A stretch of 64,000 nt of DNA from Cymodocea nodosa (taxonomy: Eukaryota; Streptophyta; Magnoliopsida; Alismatales; Cymodoceaceae), in contig CM072344.1 of assembly GCA_036874045.1 (NCBI GenBank), positions 7,164,501 to 7,228,500 on the forward strand. Reading direction: 5' to 3'. A program made the position numbers and the translations under genes. Below the pieces are notes generated by a model. The model did no database searches, was not told the DNA's origin, and was given only the letters and a program-made list of their open reading frames with translations. Each line of letters begins with the position of its first letter. Position 1 is the stretch's first letter. This document shows, in pieces, positions 1-11,150 of the stretch.

Positions 1-1618
1 ATAAGGAAGATGACACCTGAGCTATGGGAAAAGGTAGTAGACACTTCAGAATTTCTTAAAGACTTGAAGGAATGGCACACGAGACAGAAAATTAGGAATA
101 TGACAAGAGAAAAAGAACTACAAAAGGTAGAATCTGAAATTTTCAACTGGGGAAGAGTTTTAGTAGATTTGGCGTGCAGAGCCTATTTTTGTGGATTTAA
201 TTTCAGACGAGGAAGAAGAAGACCAGACACAATTAATTAGAAAAAAGAAAGAAAAAGAGATAGTGTCTGAATATCAAAAGGAGATTAAATCTGAAAGACA
301 AATGTCAATAGGGCCTATAGAGCCAAATTTTGTAAACTTGCTATCCGATTCTGAAGAGGAGTAGGAGCAGCAGCAGAAAGAGCAAAGAGAAGAAGAAAAA
401 CAGGTTGAAACTAGTTTGCAGCCTGTACAAATAGAAGAAACAGAAATTAGGGCAAAAATTGATTTGCTCGGAACTCCATCCCAATCTACCACAGAATCAG
501 AAAGAATAGTGACAATGCAAATTGGTAGTTAGGAGGAAGAAGAAGAAGAAAAAAATGAACAAGAAGCTGAACAAGTATATATGGAAAGAGAGGACTCAAC
601 AGATTCCATTGAAGAGCAAGAAAATCTTCAGCAATTTATGGAAAGAATTCAAGGTAGAGTGGAGAGTTCTACCGGCTAACCACCATAGACAAAAGCAGAA
701 GCAAAAATGTCGGAATCTATGGAGCATTTTCAGGAAGTACAAGTTCAGTATTTGGAAGAGGAAGTTCAAGAACAAACCCCTTAGGAGCAACAAATGCATA
801 TTCCTGATCCTTCTGAAGCAACAGTTTTAAATGAAGTACATTTTCGGAGTCAAGAAGCTTATGACAAATACCAAGAGATTAGGGGTTATACTATCATTTA
901 TAGTAGACCAGTAAATTGGGACGGAATGCAAGAAATCAAAGAATTATTTGAATTCCAAGGTCTACTGAAGCTTATTTCTCAAGAAAGAGGACATGCAGTA
1001 TATGAAAATCTAGTGCCCTATTTTTATGCAAACTTAAGAGAAGAAGGAGGATTAATTTCCAATGTGGAGGAAGCTGATGTACAAATAACACTAGAGCTTC
1101 TCCACAACATTTTAGGATTGAAAAATGAAAGGAAAGAAATTTTGAAAAGCACAACTATTGTTGAGTGGACAGAAGAGGAAATCAAGGATTGTTTAGCTAT
1201 CAATCTTGGTGTGTCGTTATTAAATAGACTAAAGTAGTTAAATGGCACAGCACACATGATAGCAAACATTCTAATTAAGAATGTCTACCAACAATAAGGC
1301 CATGATATAGAACTAAGTCAATTTGTAAAGTGGGTCACATATGCAGTTGTAAATAGAATTCAAATAAATTGGTCTGCAGTTTTTATCTCCAAGCTGAGAA
1401 CAATGAAGAAGAAATTATTTTATGGAGATCTAATTCCACTACTGATGGTGGATTATATCGATTTCACTAATTAGGCATCCAAAAGGATCAGATCAAGAAC
1501 CATTTCAGTGAAAGAGTATAGAAATTATGTAGCTATAGAGATTACTGAACCTTCTAGAGGAATTACAGGAGCCGTAGAAAGGATTAACCAATTAGAGCAA
1601 CAAGTAGAAAAACTCTGA
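1..1618 (+). pseudogene. env-position ORF of Athila-like element A (putative plant transposon protein-like), decayed
   Basis: The 5' end is cut off by the window. One frame can be followed from about base 185 to a TGA at 1616-1618, broken in frame by TAG at 362, 530, 686, 782, 1235 and 1472 and TAA at 677 and 1295. The first half is very acidic and Glu/Gln-rich; the second half is a globular domain containing YSRP, LFEFQGLL, FYANL and LGLKNE. It matches the C-terminal third of the ORF at 26,748-29,341 almost motif for motif, and the start shares EPIFVDLIS plus an acidic run with 44,975-45,223. The domain recalls the family databases call 'putative plant transposon protein', which is found in 3' ORFs of plant LTR elements; I could not check this by search. 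Function unknown. Homology is seen in the sequence; the env-like role is only inferred from position. Confidence 0.7.
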
Positions 1619-2139
1619 TAAAATGGATGAACTATATTGAATATTCTATAATTTGTGGAACATTATGCAAGATTGTTTAAAAGATTTACAATTTGCTGAA
1701 TGACAGGATTAAATGAAAGATAATTGATTAATACTTGAAAATATCTACATGTTGTAAAGTAAAATATAAATTCCACATAACATGAAATAAACTACAAGTT
1801 AAAAATTTATATAATGTTCAGATTTAAATGAGCTTTAATTAAAATGCTGCATTACTGACATGCATTTAACTTTATTTAAGTTGGAAAAATGCAGGAGAGC
1901 AGAATAGTATTTACAAGGAGTAAACTTAGAGAGAGCTAAGTGTTAACTCAATGAAGTAAGTCTGTTGAGTTAACCTTAACTCCACGAGGTTAGTAATATA
2001 ATATAAGGTCACTTCGTTGAGTTATCTATAACTCAATGAAGTTAATCCATGGAGTTGGTAGTTGTAACCGAAGCTATTCCATTGAGTTATCTATAACTCA
2101 ACGAGGTTAGTTCGTGGATTAAGCTAAACAGTTATTCTT
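1619..2139. repeat. AT-rich spacer with a palindromic AACTCAACGA / TCGTTGAGTTA array
   Basis: Bases 1,619-1,940 are AT-rich and show no gene. From about 1,941 to 2,118 there are eight or so degenerate half-sites of the form TAACTCAACGNA or its complement TNCGTTGAGTTA, in both orientations and often paired as palindromes. The same motif occurs in the Athila-type LTRs at 31,110-32,300, 50,030-50,120, 60,510-60,600 and 61,620-61,670. Its position just upstream of a TATA-containing stretch and gag suggests an LTR-derived promoter remnant. Confidence 0.6.
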
Positions 2140-2469
2140 TTAGCCACAAACAAAACTTCGGTGGTTTAGCGGTTACTAAAATTTAAAATTAAAAGTGGCA
2201 CACGTACCTAGAAAAATAGGAACCACATTGCACGTCACAAGACACGTTCTTGCAACGAGATTTATTTGCTTTATGGACGTGCATTATAAATATAGAATAG
2301 AATGTTATTTACTAGTTACCAACACTTGTGAGAGAAAAGAAAATTCGCTGGGGAACTGGAAGGAGAAGCAGCTAATTCAACTTCATTTGTCAACAATTAT
2401 TTACTGAATAGAAAGCTTTGGACTAGTATGTAATTAATCTTCTACTGTTTTACTATATGTTAAGAGTTT
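2140..2469 (+). promoter_or_regulatory. TATA-containing promoter and leader upstream of gag of element A
   Basis: A TATAAATA box lies at 2,285-2,292, about 180 bp before the gag ATG at 2,470. Upstream are GCGGTTAC, then an AAAATAGG run and ACGTCAC-type motifs, in the same order as the LTR core at 31,165-31,340 (GCGGTTAC, AAATAGGA, then a TATA box). This looks like the U3/R part of a diverged Athila LTR or an internal promoter. The TATA box is seen; promoter function is inferred. Confidence 0.45.
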
Positions 2470-3819
2470 ATGAGCACATGGACTTGTTCTCCTAGCACTA
2501 AACGATTAGTAAGAACACCTACCTAGGAGTATTCAACACAGAAGCATATTGAAACATTTTCTGAATTGGATATTAACGAAATCCTTAGGGGTGTAGCAAA
2601 CCTTTCTTTAAAAGAGAACGAAGATATAACTGCTCTAGTAGAAAAACCATTAGGGGAAATTCTATATCCTGAATTAGTTGATGAACCTTCATGTATTCGA
2701 TTGCCAAACTTTGAGGGAGATAGGTTTGAATTGAAATCTAATTATATTAGTCAATTGTCACATTTTCATGGATTAGAAAGAGAGGATGCCTATTATTTCC
2801 TTAGAGAATTTAACGAAGTTTGTTAGATGATGAAAATGCCGAATATGAGTATAGATGCTATTAAATTTAGATATATCCCTTTTGCTTTAAAAGACACAGC
2901 TAAGAGATGGTTATATACTCTATTGCTTGATTCAATTTCGACATGGACTGAATTTTGCTCTATTTTTCTGGAAAAATATTATCCAATACATCAAACGATT
3001 AAAAAGAAAAAGGAAATATTAATGTGTAGCCAAAAACAAGGAGAATCATTCTAGAAATATTTTGAAAGATTTAAAGATTTATTGACTCAATGTCTGCATC
3101 ATGCAATGAGTAAAGCACAATTAATAGGTGTAATTTATGAAGGCATAGATGTTTCAACAAAATTTTTATTAGAATCTACTTGTCAGAATGGATTTTTAAA
3201 ATTGTGTAGTGAAGAAGCATGGGCATACTTAGAAAATTTTGCAAAAAGAACTGCATAGTGGGAGAACTCAACTGAAGCTATTGTAGATAAAAGAATATTG
3301 CCAAGGGGAATGCATGAAATAGATTCAAGCACTATGCTTGAAGTGAAATTAACTAAATTAACAAAGAAAATAGAAGAGTTATCATTAAATCAAAAACTAG
3401 CAGAAAAGAATGCAAACATTAATGATCTAGATATTATTTATGCTAGAAACCAGAAAGATAACTTTGGAAATTCATATAACCCTAATTGGAGAAATCACCC
3501 AAATTTATCTTGGAGAAACAACAATTTCCATGGAGGAGAAAATATTAATGACAAGAATATAAGTTATGAAGCATTAATTAAACAAGGATCTAGAATAAAG
3601 AAATTAGAAAAGATAATTCGGCAATTAAACAATCGTCTAGATTTTTTATTTGGAAATGCTGCAATTCAAAATCAAAATATAAATAGAAATATACCCCCTA
3701 GACAGAAAGAATCAATAGAAGTTAGACCTATTGGAGGATTGTCAATGCAAGCAGTACCTAACCTTATTAACAGAACTGTTAATGAAATTGATACCTCCAC
3801 TAGGAGGGTTGCTGAATGA
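2470..3819 (+). pseudogene. gag: Gag of Athila-like Ty3/gypsy element A, four in-frame TAG stops
   Basis: A single frame runs from ATG 2,470 to TGA 3,817-3,819, about 449 codons. It is broken only by TAG at 2,524, 2,824, 3,052 and 3,256, with no frameshift. Residues of roughly 80-260 form the retrotransposon Gag core (SHFHGLEREDAYYFLREF, then an AIKFRYIPFALKDTAKRWL-type stretch, then KYFERFKDLL). The gag at 12,481-13,875 is clearly homologous and shows which residues the stops replace: Q at three sites and W at 3,052. The zinc knuckle of that homologue is missing here; the WRNHPNLSWR motif that follows it is kept. The C-terminal part is Asn/Gln-rich with a coiled-coil-like stretch. Unusually, gag is followed directly by 3' noncoding DNA rather than by pol. 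Confidence 0.85.
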
Positions 3820-4513
3820 AGTAGTATAACTGAAGTAACTATAGTAAGTAAAATATATATATATATATCAATCCAGTTTGTTGGTATTTGTTCTAGGAAA
3901 CCAACTAGCTTGTTTGTGAGCCACCAAAGGCATAGGAGCCTAGGTTCCACACAAGACACTGATTTATCAATATTTGTTAAATGTTATTTTGTTATATATT
4001 CTGCTTTTATCTGTTAATGAAAAGTTTTTCAGAATCAAAAATCGGAATATATAGAAGGGATACAAATGAAACAAGGTATGTAATTGATTACTTATCCTAA
4101 ATTTAGATTTAAACTCAATTCGTGGAGTTATTTATTAACTCAACGAATTAAGTTCGTTGAGTTAGATGCTAAGTCAATGAAACAATATTTATGCCTGTTA
4201 CAATTAATGTATTTATTATCAAATCTTTTACATTGAGGACAATGCAAAAAAATAGGTATGGGGGGGAGGTAATTAAAGTAACAACCATATAAGTTTGTTA
4301 ATTAAAGGAATTAGATTGATACTGCAAAGTTTTATGGAAATTGAAAACTTTTATGAATTTGCTGTAACTATCCGATAATTGAGACTGTAATTTTTTTTAA
4401 GAATTGTAACTACTTGAATGTTATATTTAGATTCTAATATAAGATGCTACAAATTTTACTACTCATACAAATCTAGATACTTATGTTTTTGCTGAAATTT
4501 ATGCATTTAACAT
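3820..4513 (+). other. 3' noncoding region of element A with (AT)n tract and PPT-like GGTATGGGGGGG motif
   Basis: No gene. It aligns with 46,640-47,265 and, reversed, with 63,515-64,000, so it is the conserved 3' noncoding part of this Athila-like family. A short AT microsatellite lies at 3,854-3,869. At 4,229-4,270 there is ACATTGAGGACAATGC followed by an A run and GGTATGGGGGGGAGG, a hallmark of Athila-type 3' regions. An AACTCAACGAA palindrome occurs near 4,137-4,166. Confidence 0.7.
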
Positions 4514-5719
4514 TGTTAGTTATTTAATTTTGATGATATATGCTTTATTAACATATTTAAATAAGTCTACATAATATTCTCTAAGTATATTTCTCTAAGT
4601 ATAATAGTTAACAGATTATCGGAAAGTTTCATTTTTATGTCGGATAAATTAAAGATTTCCGAAGAGTTAGATTTGCAATAGTTAAACTTTCAGATAGTTA
4701 ACTTTTTGGATAGTTAAACTTTCGGGTAGTTAATGTTTCAGATAGTTAAACTTTCGGATAGTTAATGTCTCGTTTTTGTCGAATACTTTATGTTAAAAAC
4801 TCGTATAGTTAAGTTATCTACATGTGTGTTTTTAATGTTTTAAGTTATCACGTGTTTTCCATGTGCGTTCGGTAATGAAAAATCGAATAATTAGATAACT
4901 GTTCGAGTTTTTATATGCATAGATAGATAACTGTTCGAGTTTTATAAAAGGACTAACGAACAAATAAGTTTCTTTGTTTAGTCACATGTTTTGTAAGTGT
5001 AAAAACTCAAAGAGTTAAAGGATAAGTGTTCGAGTTTTTTACAAGACTTAAAGGATAAATGTTCGACTAAATCGAAGACTTAGAAGATATTCTACAAGAC
5101 TCTAGGAAGATAAAGTTTCGATGTATCTACGAGTGGAGATCGTGGAAACTCAAAAAGATAGTAATTTGGATAAAAGAGAAAATTAGTACGTAGATTATGG
5201 ATTGTGGATCAAGTGGATGAACATGCTGAACGTGAAAGACAACAGAGTTCAACTACAAATAGAGAGTATGAGCTACATTACAACAGGGGATCCCAATCTC
5301 AAAGACCAAGTTTGAATATTCAATCCGGATCCCTAACTGAAAAGTTCTCCAACATCAGAAGAAGTTCAAAATTCCAAGCAATTTCAGAAAAGGAGCTGCA
5401 AACGTAAGAAGTCTGAAAATTCGACAACTAGAGAAGAAGAGATACAGAAGCTGAGCAAAGACAAAGAAAGATTAGGTTTTATACAATTCAAAATTAGTTT
5501 TCAATAAGAGCTTTATTGTTATATTCGAATTGTATATCGAACATTTCTATATCAAAACCATCAAGAAGGGAATTGAGCTGAAAAGATATTGTAAATTATG
5601 TCTTGAAATAAAAGAATAAAATTTCATTTACGAGTGTTTTGTGCTCTTGTTTTATCCGCTAGTATTTAATTACTAAAGACACAATTCACCCCCCCTCTTG
5701 TGATACAGACGATCCTACA
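4514..5719 (+). mobile_element. Solo LTR of the Sirevirus-like copia family
   Basis: It begins TGTTAGTTATTTAATTTTGA and ends GATCCTACA, matching the LTRs at 16,080-17,620 and 29,668-30,856. Length is 1,206 bp. Flanks read AACAT before and AACAA after, a 5-bp target duplication with one mismatch. Two paralogous empty sites support it: around 47,270 and, reversed, around 63,505 the same host sequence (TTTAACAGTTTCATG-like) continues without an LTR. It contains TATAAAAG at 4,943-4,950 and repeated CGGATAGTTA motifs. It arose by LTR-LTR recombination of a full element inserted in remnant A. Confidence 0.9.
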
Positions 5720-6670
5720 AACAATTTCACGATTTTAAAAAGAAATCAGAATGTTTAACTGAAACTTAGTAAATTATCTGAAATCCTGAAAGAGCAGAAA
5801 TGTTGATTTTTGGACTAAAGGAAATACATATGATCAATGATACATTTAATTTGATTGATTAAACTTGTAGAATGATTTATGTGTAGATCTTATTAAACTA
5901 TAGAAAAAAGTATGAGCTTATTGGCATGGATTCATATTTTCATTAAATAATAGAAGCAGGACTATATGAGATTGGTGTTTTATTGCATCTGTATTAATGA
6001 AATATGTACGTAAGGATTGTTGACCTGAAAAGGACTCTTTAAATCTGGCAACCTAAGATCCTAATCAGATCTGGGATTGTTGACTGAAAGCTCGATACAT
6101 GGGTACACTAGAAAGCTCTTGTATGATTCAAGCTTGTCAAATTAACTTTTAAAAGTACAAATATGCATATACTGTTTTGAAAAGATACAAGTGTTTTGTG
6201 AAATACAGATATCTTATGAATTGAGTATATGTTCTGTTATCTAAAATTGCTGAAGTATGAATCTAGAATAGACTTTTGAAGTTGTTTATTTGAGATACAA
6301 TTCTTCATTCTACTTGTTTTAATCATATTGAATTGGATTGTGCTTTGATTCTTATGTACTTGAAATTTATTCTGGAAATCATATTGATAAATTCAGTATG
6401 ACAAATGCTGAAAAAAAAAATGATAATATAAGTAACACCTATGTGATGCTGATATATTTTGTATGTAATTTACATATATTCTAAATATATTTGCAGCTTG
6501 AAGAGGAGAAAACAAAGTTAAAACAAATTACTGAAGCATATAGAATATCTATATAGTAATCTAATTTATTATTCTGAAGAAGAGCGAAATGAAGAATTAA
6601 ATCTAGCACTTTAGAAAGACCAATTAGTTAGATCCTAGTTTGCTAAGGGACTAGCAAAATTTAAATATTC
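5720..6670 (+). other. 3' noncoding region of element A, continued
   Basis: No gene. It matches 47,270-48,307 closely, including the stretch CTAAGGGACTAGCAAAATTTAA that lies right before the PPT and LTR in element C. Here the alignment stops at about 6,665-6,670, just before the expected PPT, and the sequence passes directly into the protease region of another Athila-like element. PPT and LTR are therefore absent. Confidence 0.7.
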
Positions 6671-7565
6671 TTTTAGAACTCCCTTAAGAGTTGTTGAGAA
6701 CATATTGATTAAGATTCAAGATTTTGTCTATCCCATAGACTTTATTGTCTTAGAAAATCAACCTTCACTTGGTGGAAAGCAAAATGTGCCCCTTATTTTA
6801 GGAAGACCCTTCCTAGCCACAGTAGATGCATTTATAGGATGTAGAGATGGGTCTATGCAAATAACATATGGTGATGCTAAGGTTGATTTAAACATTTTTA
6901 AATCTCACCTAGAAGTTAAAATTTTAAATAATGAAAATTTTAATGTAAGCTTATTAAACATTATGGATGAAGGTGAGGGGGGAGAAAATTATAGTTTATC
7001 TGAAGATGAAGATTATCCACCTATAGAATATGAGGTTGATCTAGCACATATCTATGACTTAGATGATGACATTGGTGAGAGTGATAATATTTTTGAATTA
7101 AATTATATAGAGCCTTTAGAAAGAGATTTAGGAGAGATTAAGAAATCATCTATTGTAGAACCACCTTCTTTTGAACTAAAACCCTTGCCTCAAGACCTTA
7201 AGTATGCCTATTTGGGAAAAGAGAATACCTTGCTAGTTATTTTGTCTTCCCATCTTTCTAGAGAGCAAGAAGAGAAGTTGATGGTAATTTTAAAAGAACA
7301 TAAGGAGGCCATTGGTTGGATCATGGCCGACATCAAAGGAATTGACCCTAGTTTATGTCAACATAGAATTCATTTGAATAATGACATTACACCTTCTAGG
7401 GACCCACAAAGAAGATTAAACCCAAACATAAAAGATGTGGTTAGAAAAAAAATTATTAAGTGGCTAGATCATGACATCATTTATCCTATTTCTGATAGTC
7501 CTTGGGTTAGCCCTGTTTAGGTTGTCCCAAAGAAATCTGGTATCACAGTTGTAAAAAATAGTAAT
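6671..7565 (+). pseudogene. pol: Protease and N-terminal RT of Athila-like element B
   Basis: The frame opens inside a retropepsin-like protease (VVEN.LIKIQDFVYPIDF, then LILGRPFLAT) and runs into the RT N-terminus (HKEAIGWIMADIKGI, RRLNPN, YPISDSPWVSPV). A TAG at 7,518-7,520 replaces a Gln expected before VVPKKSG. It is 5'-truncated at the junction with remnant A and is split downstream by the solo LTR at 7,566. The region 41,054-42,030 of element C is homologous and helps set the frame. Athila assignment rests on the whole pol and gag arrangement. Confidence 0.85.
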
Positions 7566-9790
7566 TGTAAAGTTAAGATTTGTGCATTTTATTATATGTT
7601 AAAGCATGCATTTTATGGATTTCAATTGCATATCACATGATATTTATATAAGATTACATGAAAACTATATTTTTAGGCTATGCATGTTTTTATGTATTAA
7701 AATTTAATTAATGCACAAATTTACCTTTAATAAAATTAATGTCAAGTTACTAGCCCATATGTAGACACTTAGTTGTTGGGAATAAACCATTTATCACACA
7801 TTTCAATCGCACACATGCATGACGTAAGTGTTATATATGCTTTTCAATTGAATATTATTATCAATGGAAATCATTGGCTTGATGTAAATAATAAGTCCCA
7901 TTTTATTGATGGTTAAAATCAAGATCTAATATCAATTTTTATTACATCTATTTTATGTTCTTGTTATGTGCTAAGTATTCTCCAAGTTTCATTTTAATAG
8001 GTGGCATCTATTGGAGCTTAAAAGATGAATTAATCTTCACTATTGGATGGCGATTTTAAATCATATATGGTTGGATTAATCCCAGCCATTGGATCAAAAC
8101 TTACCCTTAATAAAAAGGACCACGAGCATCCATGCAAGGCATCTCTCCATTTCGGGCAACTCCATTCACGCAATGGTTGCAGCGATTTCTTCCATTCCAG
8201 CACTGAGAATGGAGGTGGACGACCGTTTTCCAACAATTCTCCATCATTTCCAGCAGCCTCCCTTCTCTTCCAAGGACGTGGACCAGCTAGTTTCCCATGA
8301 AAGGTGAGCATTTCTACATCTTCCTCCTCCATTGAAGATACTTTCTCCTTTTTCAGGGCGGAATCTTAGGCATAAGGAGCTTCACATGTGGTTTTACAGT
8401 GGATTGGTGGAGAGAAGTCATGCTGGAACATTCAGAAGCAAGGAAGGATGTGTTTTACAGTGGACGATGAATAGGGAGCATCTTCTTGGCTTGAGACAGC
8501 ACGAGTTTGTTGCTTTGGAGGCTTAAGGACGTGCAACTCGCTTCTTCCATCACATACCTAGGTAGATCCCTTCAAAAATGCAATCCACGAGTGGTGACAG
8601 TCTTGCGGAGTGCCAATTGAAGTGGTATACAACCAAATAGGAAGCATATGCGAGGAAACAAGTGAAGACTTTACGGTAAAAAAATGGAGAGGAGAGATCC
8701 TCATACACAGTTCTTTGTTGTCATTGCATATATGTATGAGTGTTGGGCATGTGTGTTGACATATGGAATTCCATGCCTGTTTTATTTATTTACTGGTTTA
8801 TTTTTAGATTTCAGAAGTTATTTAGGTACTGAATGATGTTTAATGTGATTTTTCAATGTTTATATGTGAATACTATAATTGTCAATCAAGTGTTTGAAGA
8901 AATAGTTGTGTTTATAAATGCAGAAATTTGTGTACAGAGTTTTATCCGTTTTGTTTAATTGATTTCTATCAGCTCCGATGACAGTTTTGATCGAATCTTA
9001 AGGCAATCTCATATGGTTTTAAGTCTACTTTCCAACGGATGTCATTTCATAATTTTTGGATGTCGTTTGGGTATTTTTCACGAATTAATTGTCAATAGGT
9101 GCATCTAACCTGGAATGCAGGTCCTTGTAGAGATTTTGAGCATTTTTTATCATTGATTTCTTTGAGCACACATCAAGTTTTCATGATCTATAAATTGGGT
9201 TTTCAAGATGAAGAAGTCAGCTTGTGATGAGATTTTATTTCACACCATTTCGTAAAGATTCCAGAAAGTTATGGATTTTCTTGTAAAGACGTGTGTTTTG
9301 TGATTTGATATCCGCATTTTATGCTCTCTTGGTAGATTTGATGTCAATAACTCTTGGGTTTGAATTAGATCGCAAAATTATGCTAGATTTTAGATCTTTA
9401 AAAATCCTTTTCAAAATGTATTTTTACGTGAATTTTCATTGTATATTTTGGAAGGAATAAGTTTTACAAGTGAAAGCCATTTTTGTAATTTCGAGAGCTA
9501 TAATAGAGCTATAGGTGAGATTGATTTTTGTTTGTATATTCATGTATTTGTCCCAATTTAACTTTTAACCTTAAGTCTAACCATTGTTTAAATAAATTAA
9601 AATGCAAAGAAAGTTTTATAGTTACTTTAGGATATTAATCAAACAATCAATCTAATAAAAGTCATTTAGACAAACTCCTTGTGGAAATGACCCGTACTTA
9701 CATTGCTTAATACAATAAGGCACCATGCGCTTGCAGTTAAATTATAAACGTAAAACTTGTGCTTTTAGCGACACATGTTTCAACCTTACA
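7566..9790 (+). mobile_element. Solo LTR L3a (gypsy-type family L3)
   Basis: A 2,225-bp insertion with TGTAAAGTT at the start and CAACCTTACA at the end, flanked by perfect 5-bp duplications GTAAT (7,561-7,565 and 9,791-9,795). It splits the RT domain of element B. Near its end is the motif GGCACCATGCGCTTGCAG next to a CCACAAGGAGTTTGTC-like complement, which also occurs in L3b, in L3c and in diverged form in the Athila-type LTRs. A GC-richer part at about 8,040-8,700 is probably promoter and leader; short ORFs there show no recognisable product. No internal region is present. Confidence 0.88.
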
Positions 9791-11150
9791 GTAATCATGA
9801 ACTAGTCCCTACTAGAGTGCAAACAGGATGGCGAGTGTGTATTGATTATAGGAAACTTAATACTGCCACTAGGAAAGACCATTTCCCCTTGCCTTTTATG
9901 GATCAAATGTTAAAGAAGTTAGCTGGGCAAGAATATTATTATTTTCTAGATGGTTATTTTGGATATAACCAAATTCCTGTAGCACCTTGTGACCAAGAGA
10001 AAATCACATTCACATGTCCTTTTGGTATTTTTGCATTCCGACGCATGCCCTTTGGTTTGTGTAATGCTCTTGCAACTTTTCAAAGGTGTATGACTAGAAT
10101 CTTTTCAGACATGATTGATAACTTCTTAGAGATTTTTATGGATGATTTCTCTATGTTAGGATCTTCCTTTGATATTTGTCTTAAGAATTTAGAATTGGTT
10201 TTAAAAAGATGTATAGAGAAAATTTTGGTTTTAAATTGAGAGAAATGCCACTTCATGGTGCAACATGGAATTGTGTTGGGCCATGTTGTTTCTAAGAATG
10301 GGTTGGAAGTAGATAAAGCTAAAGTAAACTTGATAGCCAACCTACCACCCCCTAAATATATTAAGGATATAAGAGCATTTTTGGGTCATGCTGGGTTTTA
10401 TAGACGGTTTATTAAAGATTTTAGTAAGATTGCCTATCCTTTAACTAGTTTATTATCAAAGGATCATAAGTTTGAATTCTCTAGAGAATGTCAAGATGAC
10501 TTTGATAAACTAAAGGGAGTCCTCACCTCAGCACCTATTGTGTATCCACCTGATTGGTCTTAACCATTCGAGTTGATGTGTAATGCATCGAATTATGCAA
10601 TTGGTGCTGTGTTGGGGCAAAGAATTGATAAATTACCTAGGATAATCTATTATGCTACTAAAACTCTTAATGCAGCCTAATTGAACTATACAGTTACAGA
10701 AAAAGAACTTTTAGCTATAGTTTTTGCTCTTGAGAAGTTTAGATCTTATTTGTTAGGCTCTAAGGTTATCATTTTCACTGATCACTCTGCCATTAAATAT
10801 TTATTAGCTAAAAAGGATGCTAAGGCTAGATTAGTTATATGGATTCTTCTTTTGCAAGAATTTGATATTGAGATAAAAGATAAGAAAGGATGCGAGAACG
10901 TAGTTGCTAATCACTTGTCTCGTATTATCACACCCCAAGGAGAGTTATCTATTAATGAGTCATTTCCTGATGAACAGTTGATGACTATAACTCCAATCCC
11001 TTGGTTTGCAGATATTGTGAATTATCTTGTGACAAAATGACTACCAGGCAATTAGTCAAGGCAAGTTATTAAGAGATTTTTAGCTAGGGTCAAAGAATTT
11101 TATTGGGATGACCCCTATCTTTATAAGTTAGGCCCTGATTTGATTTTTGA
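9791..11150 (+). pseudogene. pol: Reverse transcriptase and RNase H of Athila-like element B
   Basis: The frame resumes after the target duplication with the RT finger and palm: WRVCIDYRKLN, DHFPLPFMDQML, then FMDDF, the catalytic YxDD box. RNase H follows from about 10,560 ([29 protein letters not shown]). Its first catalytic region reads CNASN where CDASD is expected, so two Asp are changed to Asn. In-frame stops are TGA near 10,238, TAA near 10,561 and 10,678, and TGA near 11,038; all fit C-to-T or G-to-A changes. Frame is lost near 11,150. The enzyme is dead as written. Confidence 0.88.

Noticed and set aside
362..1474. Frequent in-frame TAG read as programmed stop readthrough or codon reassignment.
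   Set aside because: TAA and TGA also occur, TAG also replaces Trp codons, and catalytic residues are lost by the same base changes; decay explains it better.
8030..8526. Overlapping ORFs on both strands in the GC-richer part of L3a, looking like a small host gene.
   Set aside because: They lie wholly inside a solo LTR with TG/CA ends and target duplications, have no recognisable domain, and fit LTR promoter/leader sequence.
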